Below, piece after piece: positions 48,782-57,363 of a DNA stretch of 64,000 bases (the first letter of the stretch is position 1; the number at the start of each line of letters is the position of its first letter). The DNA is taken from contig NZ_JAFMOF010000001.1 in assembly GCF_017349075.1 (NCBI RefSeq), positions 868,001 through 932,000 on the forward strand. The letters run 5' to 3'. The stretch is from Streptomyces triculaminicus (GTDB lineage Bacteria > Actinomycetota > Actinomycetes > Streptomycetales > Streptomycetaceae). The translations under genes were made by a program, and so were the position numbers. The notes under the pieces were generated by a model. The model searched no databases, had not been told where the DNA came from, and saw nothing but the letters and a program-made list of their open reading frames with translations.

Positions 48782-49312
48782 TTACTCGGCACCGCCCTGC
48801 TCGGCGAGCTTGGCGCGCAGCGCGTCCGCAGTGCGGACGAGCTTCGTCGGCAGCGCCTGGAAGAGCGAGGCAGCCTGGGACTGCTTGCCCTTCATGGCAC
48901 CGGCCAGCTTGCTGAGCAGAACCTCGCGGGACTCGAGGTCCGCAAGCTTCTTGATCTCATCGGCGGACAGCGCCTTACCGTCAAGGACACCGCCCTTGAT
49001 GATCAGGTTGGGGTTCTCCTTGGCGAAGTCACGAAGACCCTTCGCCGACTCCACCGGGTCACCGGTGACGAAGGCAACGGCCGTCGGGCCAGCGAAGAGC
49101 TGGTCCTCCAGCGTGATCCCGGCCTCACGGGCGGCGATCTGGGTCAGCGTGTTCTTCACCACGGCGTACTGGGCGTTCTCACCGAGCGAACGGCGCAGCG
49201 TCTTGAGCTGCGCCACGGTGAGACCGCGGTACTCAGTCAGCACTGCGGCGTTCGAGCTGCGGAACTTGTCCGTCAGCTCGGCAACCGCAGAAGCCTTGGC
49301 GGACGTCGCCAT
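48782..49312 (-). CDS. rplJ: 50S ribosomal protein L10
   Basis: Stalk base that binds L12 dimers. 176 residues from [20 protein letters not shown], with [38 protein letters not shown] and an Ala-rich C-terminal L12-binding helix (AAADALRAK-type [17 protein letters not shown]). ATG at 49312 with AAGGAGG upstream. A leader with an attenuator-like hairpin precedes it. Confidence 0.97.
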   Translation of the reverse strand: MATSAKASAVAELTDKFRSSNAAVLTEYRGLTVAQLKTLRRSLGENAQYAVVKNTLTQIAAREAGITLEDQLFAGPTAVAFVTGDPVESAKGLRDFAKENPNLIIKGGVLDGKALSADEIKKLADLESREVLLSKLAGAMKGKQSQAASLFQALPTKLVRTADALRAKLAEQGGAE

Positions 49313-49374
49313 GAGCCTCGGCCTCCTTCCGGGTGATTCATCGGACCGCATAGGCGCGAGAAGGGACCTGGGCA

Positions 49375-49407
49375 AAACGAAACGCCCCGGCGCAGGCGCT
49401 CGGGGCG
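49375..49407 (-). terminator. Attenuator-like terminator in the rplJ leader
   Basis: On the minus strand a G+C hairpin (outer arms 49407-49401 with 49389-49383, plus an inner 4-bp stem) is followed by TTTCGTTTT (49382-49374), a rare true U-rich intrinsic terminator here. It lies about 65 bp upstream of rplJ. Upstream the leader contains AAAGACCGCTGG near 49540, resembling L10-binding leaders. Together these fit autogenous control by L10 or L10-L12. Confidence 0.6.
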
Positions 49408-49557
49408 TGACTCGACCGCGGGGACGTAATGCTCTTACGTCTCGACGGGAGTGCAACCACAAATCACCTGCGCAGGTCGCCCGCAGCTAGCGGATCCTTC
49501 GGTCACCACACCTCCAGGAGGAGGCACAGCAACGACCAGCGGTCTTTGGCTTTCGAT

Positions 49558-49587
49558 ACCTTAGGTGATGGCGTCACGAAGACGCAA
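49558..49587 (-). promoter_or_regulatory. Promoter of rplJ-rplL
   Basis: Minus-strand TTGCGT (49587-49582), 18-bp spacer, TAAGGT (49563-49558). It lies between the rplA terminator and the rplJ leader; the implied 5' leader is about 240 nt, enough for an L10-binding structure. Confidence 0.55.
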
Positions 49588-49646
49588 ATCGAGCGGAAAC
49601 CGGCCCTGCGGGCCTGTAAAGGCCCCGTGTGCGGCCCGCCAACGAA

Positions 49647-49684
49647 CCGGGCCCCGCACCCCCCGAAAGGGGTGCGGGGCCCGG
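49647..49684 (-). terminator. Terminator downstream of rplA
   Basis: A perfect 16-bp stem (49647-49662 with 49669-49684), loop CCGAAA, 32 bp past the rplA stop. It separates rplKA from rplJL. Confidence 0.85.
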
Positions 49685-49716
49685 CCCACGTCGCGTCACG
49701 CGCTACGAGAGAGTCC

Positions 49717-50433
49717 TCAGACGGTCTCGTCCTCGACCAGGAGGTTGCGGGTGCGGTTCGGGTCCAGCGCGATGCCGGGGCCCATCGTGGTGGTCAGGGT
49801 CGCCTTCTTGATGTAGCGGCCCTTCGCGGCGGACGGCTTGAGGCGGGTGATCTCCTCGAGCGCGGCGGCGTAGTTCTCCACCAGCTTGGCCTCGTCGAAC
49901 GAGACCTTGCCGATGATGAAGTGCAGGTTCGAGTGCTTGTCGACGCGGAACTCGATCTTGCCGCCCTTGATCTCCGTGACAGCCTTCGCCACGTCGGGGG
50001 TGACGGTGCCGGTCTTCGGGTTCGGCATCAGACCACGGGGACCGAGCACGCGGCCCAGGCGGCCGACCTTGCCCATGAGGTCCGGGGTGGCGACGACGGA
50101 GTCGAAGTCCAGGCGGCCCTTGGCGACCTCGTCGATGAGCTCGTCGGCGCCGACGATGTCGGCGCCGGCGGCACGCGCGGCCTCGGCACGGTCACCGGTC
50201 GCGAAGACCAGGACCCGGGCGGTCTTACCGGTGCCGTGCGGAAGGTTCACGGTGCCGCGGACCATCTGGTCGGCCTTGCGCGGGTCGACACCCAGACGCA
50301 TGGCGACCTCGACGGTCGCGTCGAACTTGACGGAGGTCGTGTCCTTCGCCAGACGGACGGCCTCGAGCGGGGCGTACAGACGCTCCCGGTCGATCTTCGC
50401 GTCCGCGTTGCGAAGAGTCTTGCTGCGCTTCAC
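49717..50433 (-). CDS. rplA: 50S ribosomal protein L1
   Basis: L1-stalk protein involved in E-site tRNA release and, in many bacteria, translational repressor of its operon. 238 residues from [63 protein letters not shown] and [20 protein letters not shown]. The [14 protein letters not shown]-binding block is intact. Follows rplK by 78 bp. Confidence 0.98.
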   Translation of the reverse strand: MKRSKTLRNADAKIDRERLYAPLEAVRLAKDTTSVKFDATVEVAMRLGVDPRKADQMVRGTVNLPHGTGKTARVLVFATGDRAEAARAAGADIVGADELIDEVAKGRLDFDSVVATPDLMGKVGRLGRVLGPRGLMPNPKTGTVTPDVAKAVTEIKGGKIEFRVDKHSNLHFIIGKVSFDEAKLVENYAAALEEITRLKPSAAKGRYIKKATLTTTMGPGIALDPNRTRNLLVEDETV

Positions 50434-50511
50434 TGAAACTCCTCAGTGGTGATTGGAGTCGTGGTGCGGGCCGCGCAGGCCCTTCCACGGGGTGCTACAG
50501 GGGGGTGGAGA

Positions 50512-50946
50512 TCAGCCCTCGACCGTGATGCCCATGGAACGGGCGGTGCCGGCGACGATCTTCGTCGCGGCGTCCAGGTCGTTGGCGTTCAGGTCGGGCA
50601 TCTTGGTCGTGGCGATCTCGCGGACCTGAGCCTCGGTGATCTTGCCGACCTTGGTCTTGTGCGGCTCGCCGGAGCCCTTCTGCACGCCCGCGGCCTTCAG
50701 GATCAGCTTGGCGGCCGGCGGAGTCTTGGTCACGAAGGTGAAGGAACGGTCCTCGTAGACCGTGATCTCCACCGGCACGACCATGCCACGCTGCGACTCG
50801 GTCGCGGCGTTGTAGGCCTTGCAGAACTCCATGATGTTGACGCCGTGCTGACCCAGCGCGGGGCCGACCGGCGGAGCCGGGTTGGCGGCACCGGCGTTGA
50901 TCTGGAGCTTGATAAGCCCCGTGATCTTCTTCTTCTTGGGAGGCAT
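50512..50946 (-). CDS. rplK: 50S ribosomal protein L11
   Basis: GTPase-centre protein, target region of thiostrepton with 23S rRNA. 144 residues: [54 protein letters not shown], and the C-terminal rRNA-binding domain ending RSMGITVEG. The N-terminal prolines, whose mutation gives thiopeptide resistance, are present. rplA follows. Confidence 0.98.
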   Translation of the reverse strand: MPPKKKKITGLIKLQINAGAANPAPPVGPALGQHGVNIMEFCKAYNAATESQRGMVVPVEITVYEDRSFTFVTKTPPAAKLILKAAGVQKGSGEPHKTKVGKITEAQVREIATTKMPDLNANDLDAATKIVAGTARSMGITVEG

Positions 50947-51011
50947 TGCTCTCTCCGGGTCCTAGTGAGAGTTTTTTTGCCTACGCACACTGCGCGCAGG
51001 CATACCGCACC

Positions 51012-51039
51012 ACGATAACGGGTAACGCGGCCGGGCCAA
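51012..51039 (-). promoter_or_regulatory. Possible rplK promoter
   Basis: Minus-strand TTGGCC (51039-51034), 16-bp spacer, TATCGT (51017-51012), about 65 bp upstream of rplK. The -35 overlaps the U-tract of the nusG terminator, so termination of nusG and initiation of rplKA share DNA. Confidence 0.4.
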
Positions 51040-51045
51040 AAACCG

Positions 51046-51081
51046 ACAGGTCAGACCGGCTGTATGCACGGTCTGACCTGT
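51046..51081 (-). terminator. Intrinsic terminator of secE-nusG
   Basis: Minus-strand stem of 13 bp (51081-51069 with 51058-51046) with a 10-base loop, closely followed by TTTTT (51041-51037). One of the few U-tract terminators in the window. Confidence 0.75.
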
Positions 51082-51104
51082 TCGGAAGCGTTTGCTCAGA
51101 AGTG

Positions 51105-51980
51105 TCAGTTCTTCTGGATCTGGTCGAAGCTGAGCTCGACCGGGGTCTCGCGGCCGAAGATCTCGACGAGGCCCTTGACCTTCTTCGAGTCGGCGTTGAT
51201 CTCGTTGATCGTGGCCTGCAGCGTCGCGAACGGACCGTCGGTGACCGTGACCGAGTCGCCCACCTCGAAGTCCAGGACCTGGACCTCGACCTTGCGGCTG
51301 GGGGCCGGCCGGCCCTCGGCCTCGGCGGCCTCCTTGGCGGCCTTCGCCTCGGCCTCGGGGGCGAGCATCTTGACGATCTCGTCCAGGGTCAGCGGGTACG
51401 GGTCGTAGGCGTTGCCCACGAAGCCGGTGACGCCGGGGGTGTTGCGGACGACGCCCCAGGACTCGTTCGTCAGGTCCATGCGCACCAGCACGTAGCCGGG
51501 GAGCTTGTTCTGGCGGACGGTGCGGCGGTCGCCGTTCTTGATCTGGACGACCTCTTCCTGCGGCACCTCGGCCTGGAAGATGTAGTCCTCGACGTTCAGC
51601 GAGACGGCGCGCTGCTCGAGGTTGGTCTTCACGCGGTTCTCGTAACCGGCGTAGGTGTGGATGACGTACCACTCGCCGGGCAGGCCACGCAGCTCGTCGC
51701 GGAGCGCGTCGACCGGGTCGACCGGAGCGGCTTCCTCGGCCTCGACGGCCTCGGCGGCCTCCTCGGAGCCGGACTCGGCCTCGTCGCCCTCGACGTGCAG
51801 CGCGGCCTCTTCGGCCGGCTCGCCCGCGGCGGCTTCCTCGGCGTCCAGCTCGTCGGCGCCGTCGGCGTTCTCGACGATCTCCTGCGCGGTGTCGTCCTCG
51901 ACCTCGGCCGAGACAGCCTCGTCAACGTTGGCCTCAGCCGCGACGGGCTCGGCGGCGTCGTTCAGGTTCGGGTCAGACAC
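51105..51980 (-). CDS. nusG: Transcription termination/antitermination factor NusG
   Basis: Couples RNA polymerase with ribosomes or Rho. 291 residues from GTG 51980 ([20 protein letters not shown]). The first ~110 residues are a very acidic, Ala/Glu-rich extension typical of actinobacteria. The NGN domain starts at [20 protein letters not shown], and the KOW domain is near the end: [20 protein letters not shown] and SFDQIQKN. An ATG 24 bp upstream is less likely. Follows secE by 83 bp. Confidence 0.97.
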   Translation of the reverse strand: MSDPNLNDAAEPVAAEANVDEAVSAEVEDDTAQEIVENADGADELDAEEAAAGEPAEEAALHVEGDEAESGSEEAAEAVEAEEAAPVDPVDALRDELRGLPGEWYVIHTYAGYENRVKTNLEQRAVSLNVEDYIFQAEVPQEEVVQIKNGDRRTVRQNKLPGYVLVRMDLTNESWGVVRNTPGVTGFVGNAYDPYPLTLDEIVKMLAPEAEAKAAKEAAEAEGRPAPSRKVEVQVLDFEVGDSVTVTDGPFATLQATINEINADSKKVKGLVEIFGRETPVELSFDQIQKN

Positions 51981-52063
51981 GTGGCTGCTTCTTCCTGGCT
52001 TCAAGGGGTGGAACGAGCGAAGAGGCGGCTCTCGGGGAGGGCCGCCTTACGCACGGGGCCGGC

Positions 52064-52354
52064 TCAGCCGAAGACGTACTTGACGGCCTGCTCAAACCCA
52101 TAGTCAATCACGGTCACCAGACCAATGACGATGACAACGAAGACGATCACCACGGTGGTGTACGTCGACAGCTGGCTCCGGGTGGGCCAGACGACCTTAC
52201 GGAGCTCTGCTACTACCTGACGGTAAAAGAGCGCGAGGCGTCCCAGAGGGCCCTTCTTCCCGCGCTTCCCGCCACGGCGGCCCTTCTTGGCGGCCACCTC
52301 GTCCTCGGGACGACCGCTCTCAGGCGTCGCGGTGGAGCCAAGGGCTTCCGTCAC
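52064..52354 (-). CDS. secE: Preprotein translocase subunit SecE
   Basis: Clamp subunit of the SecYEG channel. 96 residues from GTG: a basic cytoplasmic N-terminus (KKGRRGGKRGKKGPLGR), the conserved amphipathic helix FYRQVVAELRKVVWPTRSQL and one membrane helix TVVIVFVVIVIGLVTVIDYG. This is the single-spanning form usual in Gram-positives. SecY is at 17.8-19.1 kb. Confidence 0.96.
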   Translation of the reverse strand: MTEALGSTATPESGRPEDEVAAKKGRRGGKRGKKGPLGRLALFYRQVVAELRKVVWPTRSQLSTYTTVVIVFVVIVIGLVTVIDYGFEQAVKYVFG

Positions 52355-52463
52355 TACGTCCTCACCTGAATCCGGGTCGTGGCCGTGCCGCGCCCGGTTT
52401 GAGCCGCACGGCGGTGCATTTCAGTGCGTACGCATGCACGCACCCTGGTGACGATGCGTGTAG

Positions 52464-52536
52464 CAGGGCCGAAGGGACTTGAACCCCCAACCGCTGGTTT
52501 TGGAGACCAGTGCTCTACCAATTGAGCTACGACCCT
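52464..52536 (-). tRNA. tRNA-Trp (anticodon CCA)
   Basis: 73 nt; a complete cloverleaf can be drawn: acceptor AGGGTCG/CGGCCCT, anticodon stem CTGGT/ACCAG with loop CTCCAAA, T-loop TTCAAGT, discriminator G. The terminal CCA is not encoded. Position just upstream of secE-nusG is a conserved actinobacterial arrangement. Confidence 0.97.
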
Positions 52537-52571
52537 TTGTGGTTCCCCCAACGTACCGCATCCACCCGGAA

Positions 52572-52599
52572 GCACGGTGTGCACGGGGCACGGTGTGCA
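52572..52599 (+). repeat. Direct repeat of GCACGGTGTGCA upstream of tRNA-Trp
   Basis: Two copies of the 12-mer GCACGGTGTGCA at 52572-52583 and 52588-52599 (16-bp period), in the divergent gap between tRNA-Trp and aspC. Could be an operator or chance duplication. Confidence 0.6.
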
Positions 52600-52793
52600 T
52601 GCATGGAGCGATTCGCCTGTGAGGGGCCAACGACGCATGAGTGTACGTGGTCCTGGCGCTGCCGTCGAACAGCCGGGGGCGCGGCGGCCTGCGACGGACC
52701 CCCGGAAGGGCCTTCGGGGCCGTCCGCGAAGGGCCTCGCCCGGCATCCGAAACGTGTGTGTCCGGCCCCCTGCCGGTCTGGGACGATGCCCCC

Positions 52794-54032
52794 ATGAGCG
52801 ACGCCACTCCTCCCGCCCAGCACCCCACCGAACGCCGGGTGTCGGCCCGCATCGGTGCGATCTCCGAGTCCGCCACCCTCGCCGTGGACGCCAAGGCCAA
52901 GGCCCTCAAGGCCGCCGGGCGTCCGGTGATCGGCTTCGGCGCCGGCGAGCCCGACTTCCCCACTCCCGGGTACATCGTCGACGCCGCCATCGAGGCCTGC
53001 CGCGACCCCCGCTACCACCGCTACACCCCGGCCGGCGGTCTCCCCGAGCTCAAGGCCGCCATCGCCGCCAAGACGCTGCGCGACTCGGGCTACGAGGTCG
53101 AGGCCTCCCAGGTGCTCGTCACCAACGGCGGCAAGCAGGCCATCTACGAGGCCTTCGCCGCCATCCTCGACCCGGGCGACGAGGTCATCGTCCCGGCCCC
53201 GTACTGGACCACCTACCCCGAGTCGATCCGCCTCGCGGGCGGCGTGCCGGTGGACGTCGTCGCCGACGAGACCACGGGCTACCGGGTCTCGGTCGAGCAG
53301 CTGGAGGCGGCGCGCACGGAGCGGACGAAGGTCCTGCTCTTCGTCTCCCCCTCGAACCCCACCGGCGCGGTCTACTCCCGCGAGCAGGTGGAGGCCGTCG
53401 GCCGCTGGGCCGCCGAGCACGGCCTGTGGGTGCTCACGGACGAGATCTACGAGCACCTCGTCTACGGCGACGCGGAGTTCTCCTCGCTGCCGGTGGTCGT
53501 GCCGGAGCTGCGGGACAAGTGCGTCGTCGTCAACGGCGTCGCCAAGACGTACGCGATGACGGGCTGGCGCGTGGGCTGGATCATCGGCCCGAAGGACGTC
53601 GTCAAGGCCGCCACCAACCTGCAGTCGCACGCCACGTCGAACGTCTCGAACGTGGCCCAGGTGGCCGCCCTGGCCGCCGTCTCCGGCGACCTGACGGCCG
53701 TCGAGGAGATGAAGGTCGCCTTCGACCGGCGCCGGCGCACGATCGTGCGGATGCTCAACGAGATCGACGGCGTCCTCTGCCCCGAGCCCGAGGGCGCCTT
53801 CTACGCCTACCCGTCGGTCAAGGAGCTGCTCGGCAAGGAGATCCGCGGCCGCCGGCCGCAGACGTCCGTCGAGCTGGCCGCGCTGATCCTGGACGAGGCC
53901 GAGGTCGCCGTGGTCCCGGGTGAGGCGTTCGGCACGCCGGGCTACCTGCGCCTGTCCTACGCGCTGGGTGACGAGGATCTCGTCGAGGGCGTCTCGCGGA
54001 TCCAGAAGCTGCTGGCGGAGGCGAAGGCGTAG
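52794..54032 (+). CDS. aspC: Pyridoxal-phosphate aminotransferase (aspartate aminotransferase-type, class I)
   Basis: 412 residues from ATG 52794. Class I fold-type I aminotransferase: [40 protein letters not shown], and the PLP lysine K251 in [14 protein letters not shown]; the C-terminal LRLSYALG supplies the carboxylate Arg (GYLRLSYA). Best fit is aspartate aminotransferase of the Thermus/Bacillus subgroup linking oxaloacetate and aspartate. Substrate range cannot be fixed from sequence. A U-tract terminator follows. Confidence 0.9.
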   Translation: MSDATPPAQHPTERRVSARIGAISESATLAVDAKAKALKAAGRPVIGFGAGEPDFPTPGYIVDAAIEACRDPRYHRYTPAGGLPELKAAIAAKTLRDSGYEVEASQVLVTNGGKQAIYEAFAAILDPGDEVIVPAPYWTTYPESIRLAGGVPVDVVADETTGYRVSVEQLEAARTERTKVLLFVSPSNPTGAVYSREQVEAVGRWAAEHGLWVLTDEIYEHLVYGDAEFSSLPVVVPELRDKCVVVNGVAKTYAMTGWRVGWIIGPKDVVKAATNLQSHATSNVSNVAQVAALAAVSGDLTAVEEMKVAFDRRRRTIVRMLNEIDGVLCPEPEGAFYAYPSVKELLGKEIRGRRPQTSVELAALILDEAEVAVVPGEAFGTPGYLRLSYALGDEDLVEGVSRIQKLLAEAKA

Positions 54033-54051
54033 CCGCCGTCCCCCTCGCTTC

Positions 54052-54092
54052 CGTGCGGGCTCCCGGCTCCGGCCGGGGCCCGCACGTTTTTT
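54052..54092 (+). terminator. Intrinsic terminator of aspC
   Basis: Nine-base-pair outer stem (54052-54060 with 54078-54086), an inner G+C stem, and TTTTTT (54087-54092) immediately after. 20 bp past the aspC stop. Confidence 0.85.
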
Positions 54093-54098
54093 CGGCCC

Positions 54099-54134
54099 GC
54101 ACGTGTTCCCGCATGTGTTCCCGCATGTGTTTTC
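54099..54134 (+). repeat. Three tandem 12-bp repeats between aspC and the deaminase gene
   Basis: 54099-54110, 54111-54122 and 54123-54134 are GCACGTGTTCCC, GCATGTGTTCCC and GCATGTGTTTTC. They lie between the aspC terminator and the next gene, about 75 bp before its start. Confidence 0.8.
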
Positions 54135-54207
54135 GGGGCGGCGCCCCTTCGGCGTCCTTCGGGAAAAGTCCCTTCCGGTTGCCGGACGGTTACGGCAAGA
54201 TCCTGGG

Positions 54208-55233
54208 ATGGAGAGTGTTCGTGACGTCCGGCTGCTGCCGAAAGCCCATCTGCACCTGCACTTCACGGGGTCGATGCGCCCCTCGACCCTGATGGAGCTC
54301 GCCGACAAGTACGGCGTGCACCTGCCGGAGGCGCTGCAGGGCGGGGAACCGCCGAAGCTGCGGGCCACGGACGAACGGGGCTGGTTCCGCTTCCAGCGGC
54401 TCTACGACATCGCCCGCTCGTGCCTGCGCTCCGAGGACGACATCCGGCGGCTGGTGCGCGAGGCCGCCGAGGAGGACGTCCGGGACGGCTCCCGGTGGCT
54501 GGAGATCCAGGTCGACCCCACCTCGTACGCGCCCCGGCTGGGCGGCCTGATCCCGGCGCTGGAGATCATCCTCGACGCGGTGGAGACGGCTTCCCGGGAC
54601 ACGGGCCTGGGCATGCGGGTGCTCGTCGCCGCCAACCGCATGAAGCACCCGCTGGACGCCCGGACCCTCGCCCGGCTCGCGGTGCGCTACGCCGACCGCG
54701 GCGTCGTCGGCTTCGGGCTCTCCAACGACGAGCGGCGCGGGCTCGCCCGCGACTTCGACCGGGCCTTCGAGATCGCCCGTGAGGGCGGTCTGCTGGCCGC
54801 CCCGCACGGCGGCGAGCTCACCGGGCCGAGCAGCGTGCGGGACTGCCTGGACGACCTGCACGCGGCCCGTGTCGGGCACGGCGTGCGGGCCGCCGAGGAC
54901 CCGCGGCTGCTGCGCAAGCTCGCGGAGCGCGGCGTGACGTGCGAGGTCTGCCCGTCGTCGAACGTCGCCCTGGGCGTCTACGACAAGCCGGGCGACGTGC
55001 CGCTGCGCACGCTGTTCGAGGCGGGCGTGCCGATAGCGCTGGGCGCGGACGACCCCCTGCTCTTCGGCTCCCGGCTGGCCGCCCAGTACGAGCTGGCGCG
55101 CGAGCACCACGCCTTCACGGACGCGGAGCTGGCGGAGCTGGCGCGGCAGTCCGTACGGGGCTCGGCGGCGCCGGCGGACGTCCGGGCGGGGCTGCTGGCG
55201 GACATCGACGCCTGGCTGGCCCCTACAGGCTGA
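54208..55233 (+). CDS. Adenosine deaminase family protein
   Basis: 341-residue TIM-barrel deaminase of the ADA superfamily. Zinc-binding HLHF in LPKAHLHLHFTGSM (N-terminus), catalytic Glu in PHGGE near residue 195, His in RVGHGV, CPSSNVALG, and the double Asp in GADDPLLFG near 285 are all present, so it should be active. It probably converts adenosine to inosine; adenine deamination is possible. The ATG at 54208 was chosen over a longer upstream frame that runs into the repeats. Its stop overlaps murB (convergent) by 11 bp. Confidence 0.88.
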   Translation: MESVRDVRLLPKAHLHLHFTGSMRPSTLMELADKYGVHLPEALQGGEPPKLRATDERGWFRFQRLYDIARSCLRSEDDIRRLVREAAEEDVRDGSRWLEIQVDPTSYAPRLGGLIPALEIILDAVETASRDTGLGMRVLVAANRMKHPLDARTLARLAVRYADRGVVGFGLSNDERRGLARDFDRAFEIAREGGLLAAPHGGELTGPSSVRDCLDDLHAARVGHGVRAAEDPRLLRKLAERGVTCEVCPSSNVALGVYDKPGDVPLRTLFEAGVPIALGADDPLLFGSRLAAQYELAREHHAFTDAELAELARQSVRGSAAPADVRAGLLADIDAWLAPTG

Positions 55234-56278
55234 CGCCCACCGTCACGGGCTCGTTCACGAGCGTGACCCCGAACGCCTCGTGGACACCGTCACGGACCTC
55301 GCGGGCCAGGGCCAGCAGGTCCTCCGTGGTGGCCTCGCCGCGGTTGGTCAGGGCGAGCGTGTGCTTGGTGGAGATCCGGGCGGGCCCGGATCCGTAGCCC
55401 TTGGTGAAGCCCGCCCGGTCGATCAGCCACGCGGCGGACGTCTTGACCAGGCCGTCCCCGGCCGGGAAGGCCGGCGGCGCCACGTCCGGGCCGAGGCGCT
55501 CGGCCACGCGGGTCAGGAACGCGGTGTGCTCGGCGGCGGTGAGGACGGGGTTGGTGAAGAACGACCCGGCCGACCACGTGTCGTGGTCCTGGGGGTCGAG
55601 GACCATGCCCTTGCCGGCGCGGAGCTTGAGGACCGTCTCACGGGCGCGGGCGGCCGGGACGCGGTCTCCGGCCTCGACGCCGAGGACGCGGGCGGTCTCG
55701 GGGTACTTCAGGGGCGCGGAGAGCCCTCCGGCGTCCTCCAGCTCGAAGCGGACGCGCAGGACGACGTAGCGCGTGGGGTCCTCCTTGAACCGGCTGTGGC
55801 GGTAGGAGAACGCGCACTCGGCGTTGGGGACGACCACCGTCTCGCCGGACCGGCGGTCGTAGGCGACGACCTCGGTGATCGTGGCGGAGACGTCCTGGCC
55901 GTAGGCGCCGACGTTCTGGATGGGCGTGGCGCCGGCCGAGCCGGGGATGCCGGCCATGCACTCGATGCCGGCGAGACCGGCCTCCACGGTGCGGGCGACG
56001 GCGTCGGACCAGTTCTCGCCGGCGGCGAGCTCGAGGCGGGTGCCCTGGAGGTCGAAGCCGGTGGTGGCGATGCGCAGGGCGGTGCCCTCGAAGCCCTTGT
56101 CGGAGATGACGAGGTTGCTTCCGCCGCCGATGATCAGCAGCGGGGTGCCGCTCGCGTCGGCCTCGCGGACCGCGTCGATCACCTCGGCGTCGGTGACGGC
56201 CGTGATCAGACGGGTCGCCGGGCCGCCGAGGCGGAAGGTGGTCAGGGGGGCGAGGGGGGCGTCGTGTCGTTCCTGCAC
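55223..56278 (-). CDS. murB: UDP-N-acetylenolpyruvoylglucosamine reductase
   Basis: FAD-dependent step making UDP-MurNAc for peptidoglycan. 351 residues from GTG 56278 (VQERHDAPLAPLTTFRLGGP). FAD-binding IGGGSNLVISD and GIPGSAGATPIQNVGAYGQD, YRHSRFK, the catalytic Ser in WSAGSFFTNP, and C-terminal NEPVTVGVSL fit the type I enzyme. A second GTG six bases upstream is possible. Downstream of the HadB-like gene after a strong hairpin. Confidence 0.96.
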   Translation of the reverse strand: MQERHDAPLAPLTTFRLGGPATRLITAVTDAEVIDAVREADASGTPLLIIGGGSNLVISDKGFEGTALRIATTGFDLQGTRLELAAGENWSDAVARTVEAGLAGIECMAGIPGSAGATPIQNVGAYGQDVSATITEVVAYDRRSGETVVVPNAECAFSYRHSRFKEDPTRYVVLRVRFELEDAGGLSAPLKYPETARVLGVEAGDRVPAARARETVLKLRAGKGMVLDPQDHDTWSAGSFFTNPVLTAAEHTAFLTRVAERLGPDVAPPAFPAGDGLVKTSAAWLIDRAGFTKGYGSGPARISTKHTLALTNRGEATTEDLLALAREVRDGVHEAFGVTLVNEPVTVGVSL

Positions 56279-56332
56279 GCGCACCAGGGTACGGGGACGC
56301 GGGGACCGGCCTTCGCCACCGCCTTCACGCAG

Positions 56333-56366
56333 TAAGGGGCGCACCTCCAAGGAGGTGCGCCCCTTA
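56333..56366 (-). terminator. Terminator after the hadB-like gene
   Basis: A 16-bp inverted repeat (56333-56348 with 56351-56366) only 12 bp beyond the dehydratase stop and about 55 bp before murB. Confidence 0.75.
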
Positions 56367-56378
56367 CCGTGTGTCGCG

Positions 56379-56813
56379 TCAGGCGAGCCGGACGACCGCG
56401 CGGGACATGCCGAGGACCTTGCGGCCCTCGTTCATGGCCACCAGGTCGACGCGGACCGTGCGGGCCTCGTCGTCGAGCATGGCCGCGATCTTGCCGCTGA
56501 CCTCGATGACCGCGCCCTTGTCGTCGTTGGGGACGACGACCGGCTTGGTGAAGCGGACGCCGTACTCGACCACGGCCGCCGGGTCGCCGGCCCAGTCGGT
56601 CACCACGCGGATCGCCTCGGCCATGGTGAACATGCCGTGGGCGATCACGTCGGGGAGGCCGACCTCCTTGGCGAACTTCTCGTTCCAGTGGATCGGGTTG
56701 AAGTCGCCGGAGGCACCCGCGTAGCGCACCAGGGTGGCGCGGTCCACACGGAAGGACTGAGCGGGCAGCTCGGTGCCGACCTCGACGTCGGCGTAGGAGA
56801 TCTTGGCGGCCAT
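56379..56813 (-). CDS. MaoC-family dehydratase (HadB-like, catalytic subunit)
   Basis: 144 residues with a single hot-dog fold. The hydratase-2 motif SGDFNPIHWNEKFAKEVGLP has catalytic Asp37 and His42, then VIAHGMFTMAEAIRVVTDW. In mycobacteria the homologous HadB is the catalytic partner of HadA in the fatty-acid synthase II (R)-3-hydroxyacyl-ACP dehydratase for mycolic acids. Streptomyces make no mycolates, so the substrate here is unknown. ATG overlaps the hadA-like TGA by one base. Confidence 0.85.
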   Translation of the reverse strand: MAAKISYADVEVGTELPAQSFRVDRATLVRYAGASGDFNPIHWNEKFAKEVGLPDVIAHGMFTMAEAIRVVTDWAGDPAAVVEYGVRFTKPVVVPNDDKGAVIEVSGKIAAMLDDEARTVRVDLVAMNEGRKVLGMSRAVVRLA

Positions 56814-57265
56814 CACGCCTCCTCGGCGGCGCGCGCCACCAGCGTCGTGTACGCGGTCACGACGTGCCCGCCGTCCGCGTCGTGGACCTCGCCGCGCACC
56901 GACAGCACGTCGTTGCCCGCCAGGGACTTGATCGACTCGATCGTGGAGGTGACCGTCAGCCGGTCGCCCGCGTGAATCGGGCGGGTGTAGACGAACTTCT
57001 GGTCGCCGTGCACCACACGCGAGTAATCCAGTCCCAGCTGCGGGTCCTCGATGACCTTGCCGGCGGCCTTGAAAGTGATGGCGAACACAAAAGTCGGCGG
57101 GGCGATCACATCCGGATGGCCGAGCGCGACGGCCGCCGCGGAGTCGGTGTAGGCCGGATTGGCGTCGCCGACGGCCTCGGCGAATTCGCGGATCTTCTCC
57201 CGGCCGACTTCGTAGGGGTCGGTGGCCGGGTAGATCCGTCCGACGAAGGACTGGTCGAGCGCCAT
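56813..57265 (-). CDS. MaoC-like dehydratase partner (HadA-like)
   Basis: 150 residues, N-terminal MaoC-type hot-dog domain (UPF0336-like). VGDANPAYTDSAAAVALGHP resembles the hydratase motif but lacks the catalytic His (Thr/Tyr instead), as in HadA proteins that act as substrate-binding partners. PPTFVFAITFKAAG and FVYTRPIHAGDRLTVTSTIE follow. AGGAGG lies 10 bp before the ATG. Forms a coupled pair with the HadB-like gene, and rpmG is directly upstream. Confidence 0.85.
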   Translation of the reverse strand: MALDQSFVGRIYPATDPYEVGREKIREFAEAVGDANPAYTDSAAAVALGHPDVIAPPTFVFAITFKAAGKVIEDPQLGLDYSRVVHGDQKFVYTRPIHAGDRLTVTSTIESIKSLAGNDVLSVRGEVHDADGGHVVTAYTTLVARAAEEA

Positions 57266-57310
57266 TGGCTCGGTACCTCCTGCTGGACTGGTGGAACCGG
57301 GAGTGAATAC

Positions 57311-57351
57311 ACCATGAGGCCGCCCCCAGCATCTGGGGGCGGCCTCATGGT
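57311..57351 (-). terminator. Terminator downstream of rpmG
   Basis: A perfect 18-bp stem (57311-57328 with 57334-57351), loop GCATC, between rpmG and the hadA-like gene. Confidence 0.85.
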
Positions 57352-57363
57352 CGAGACTTTGCG

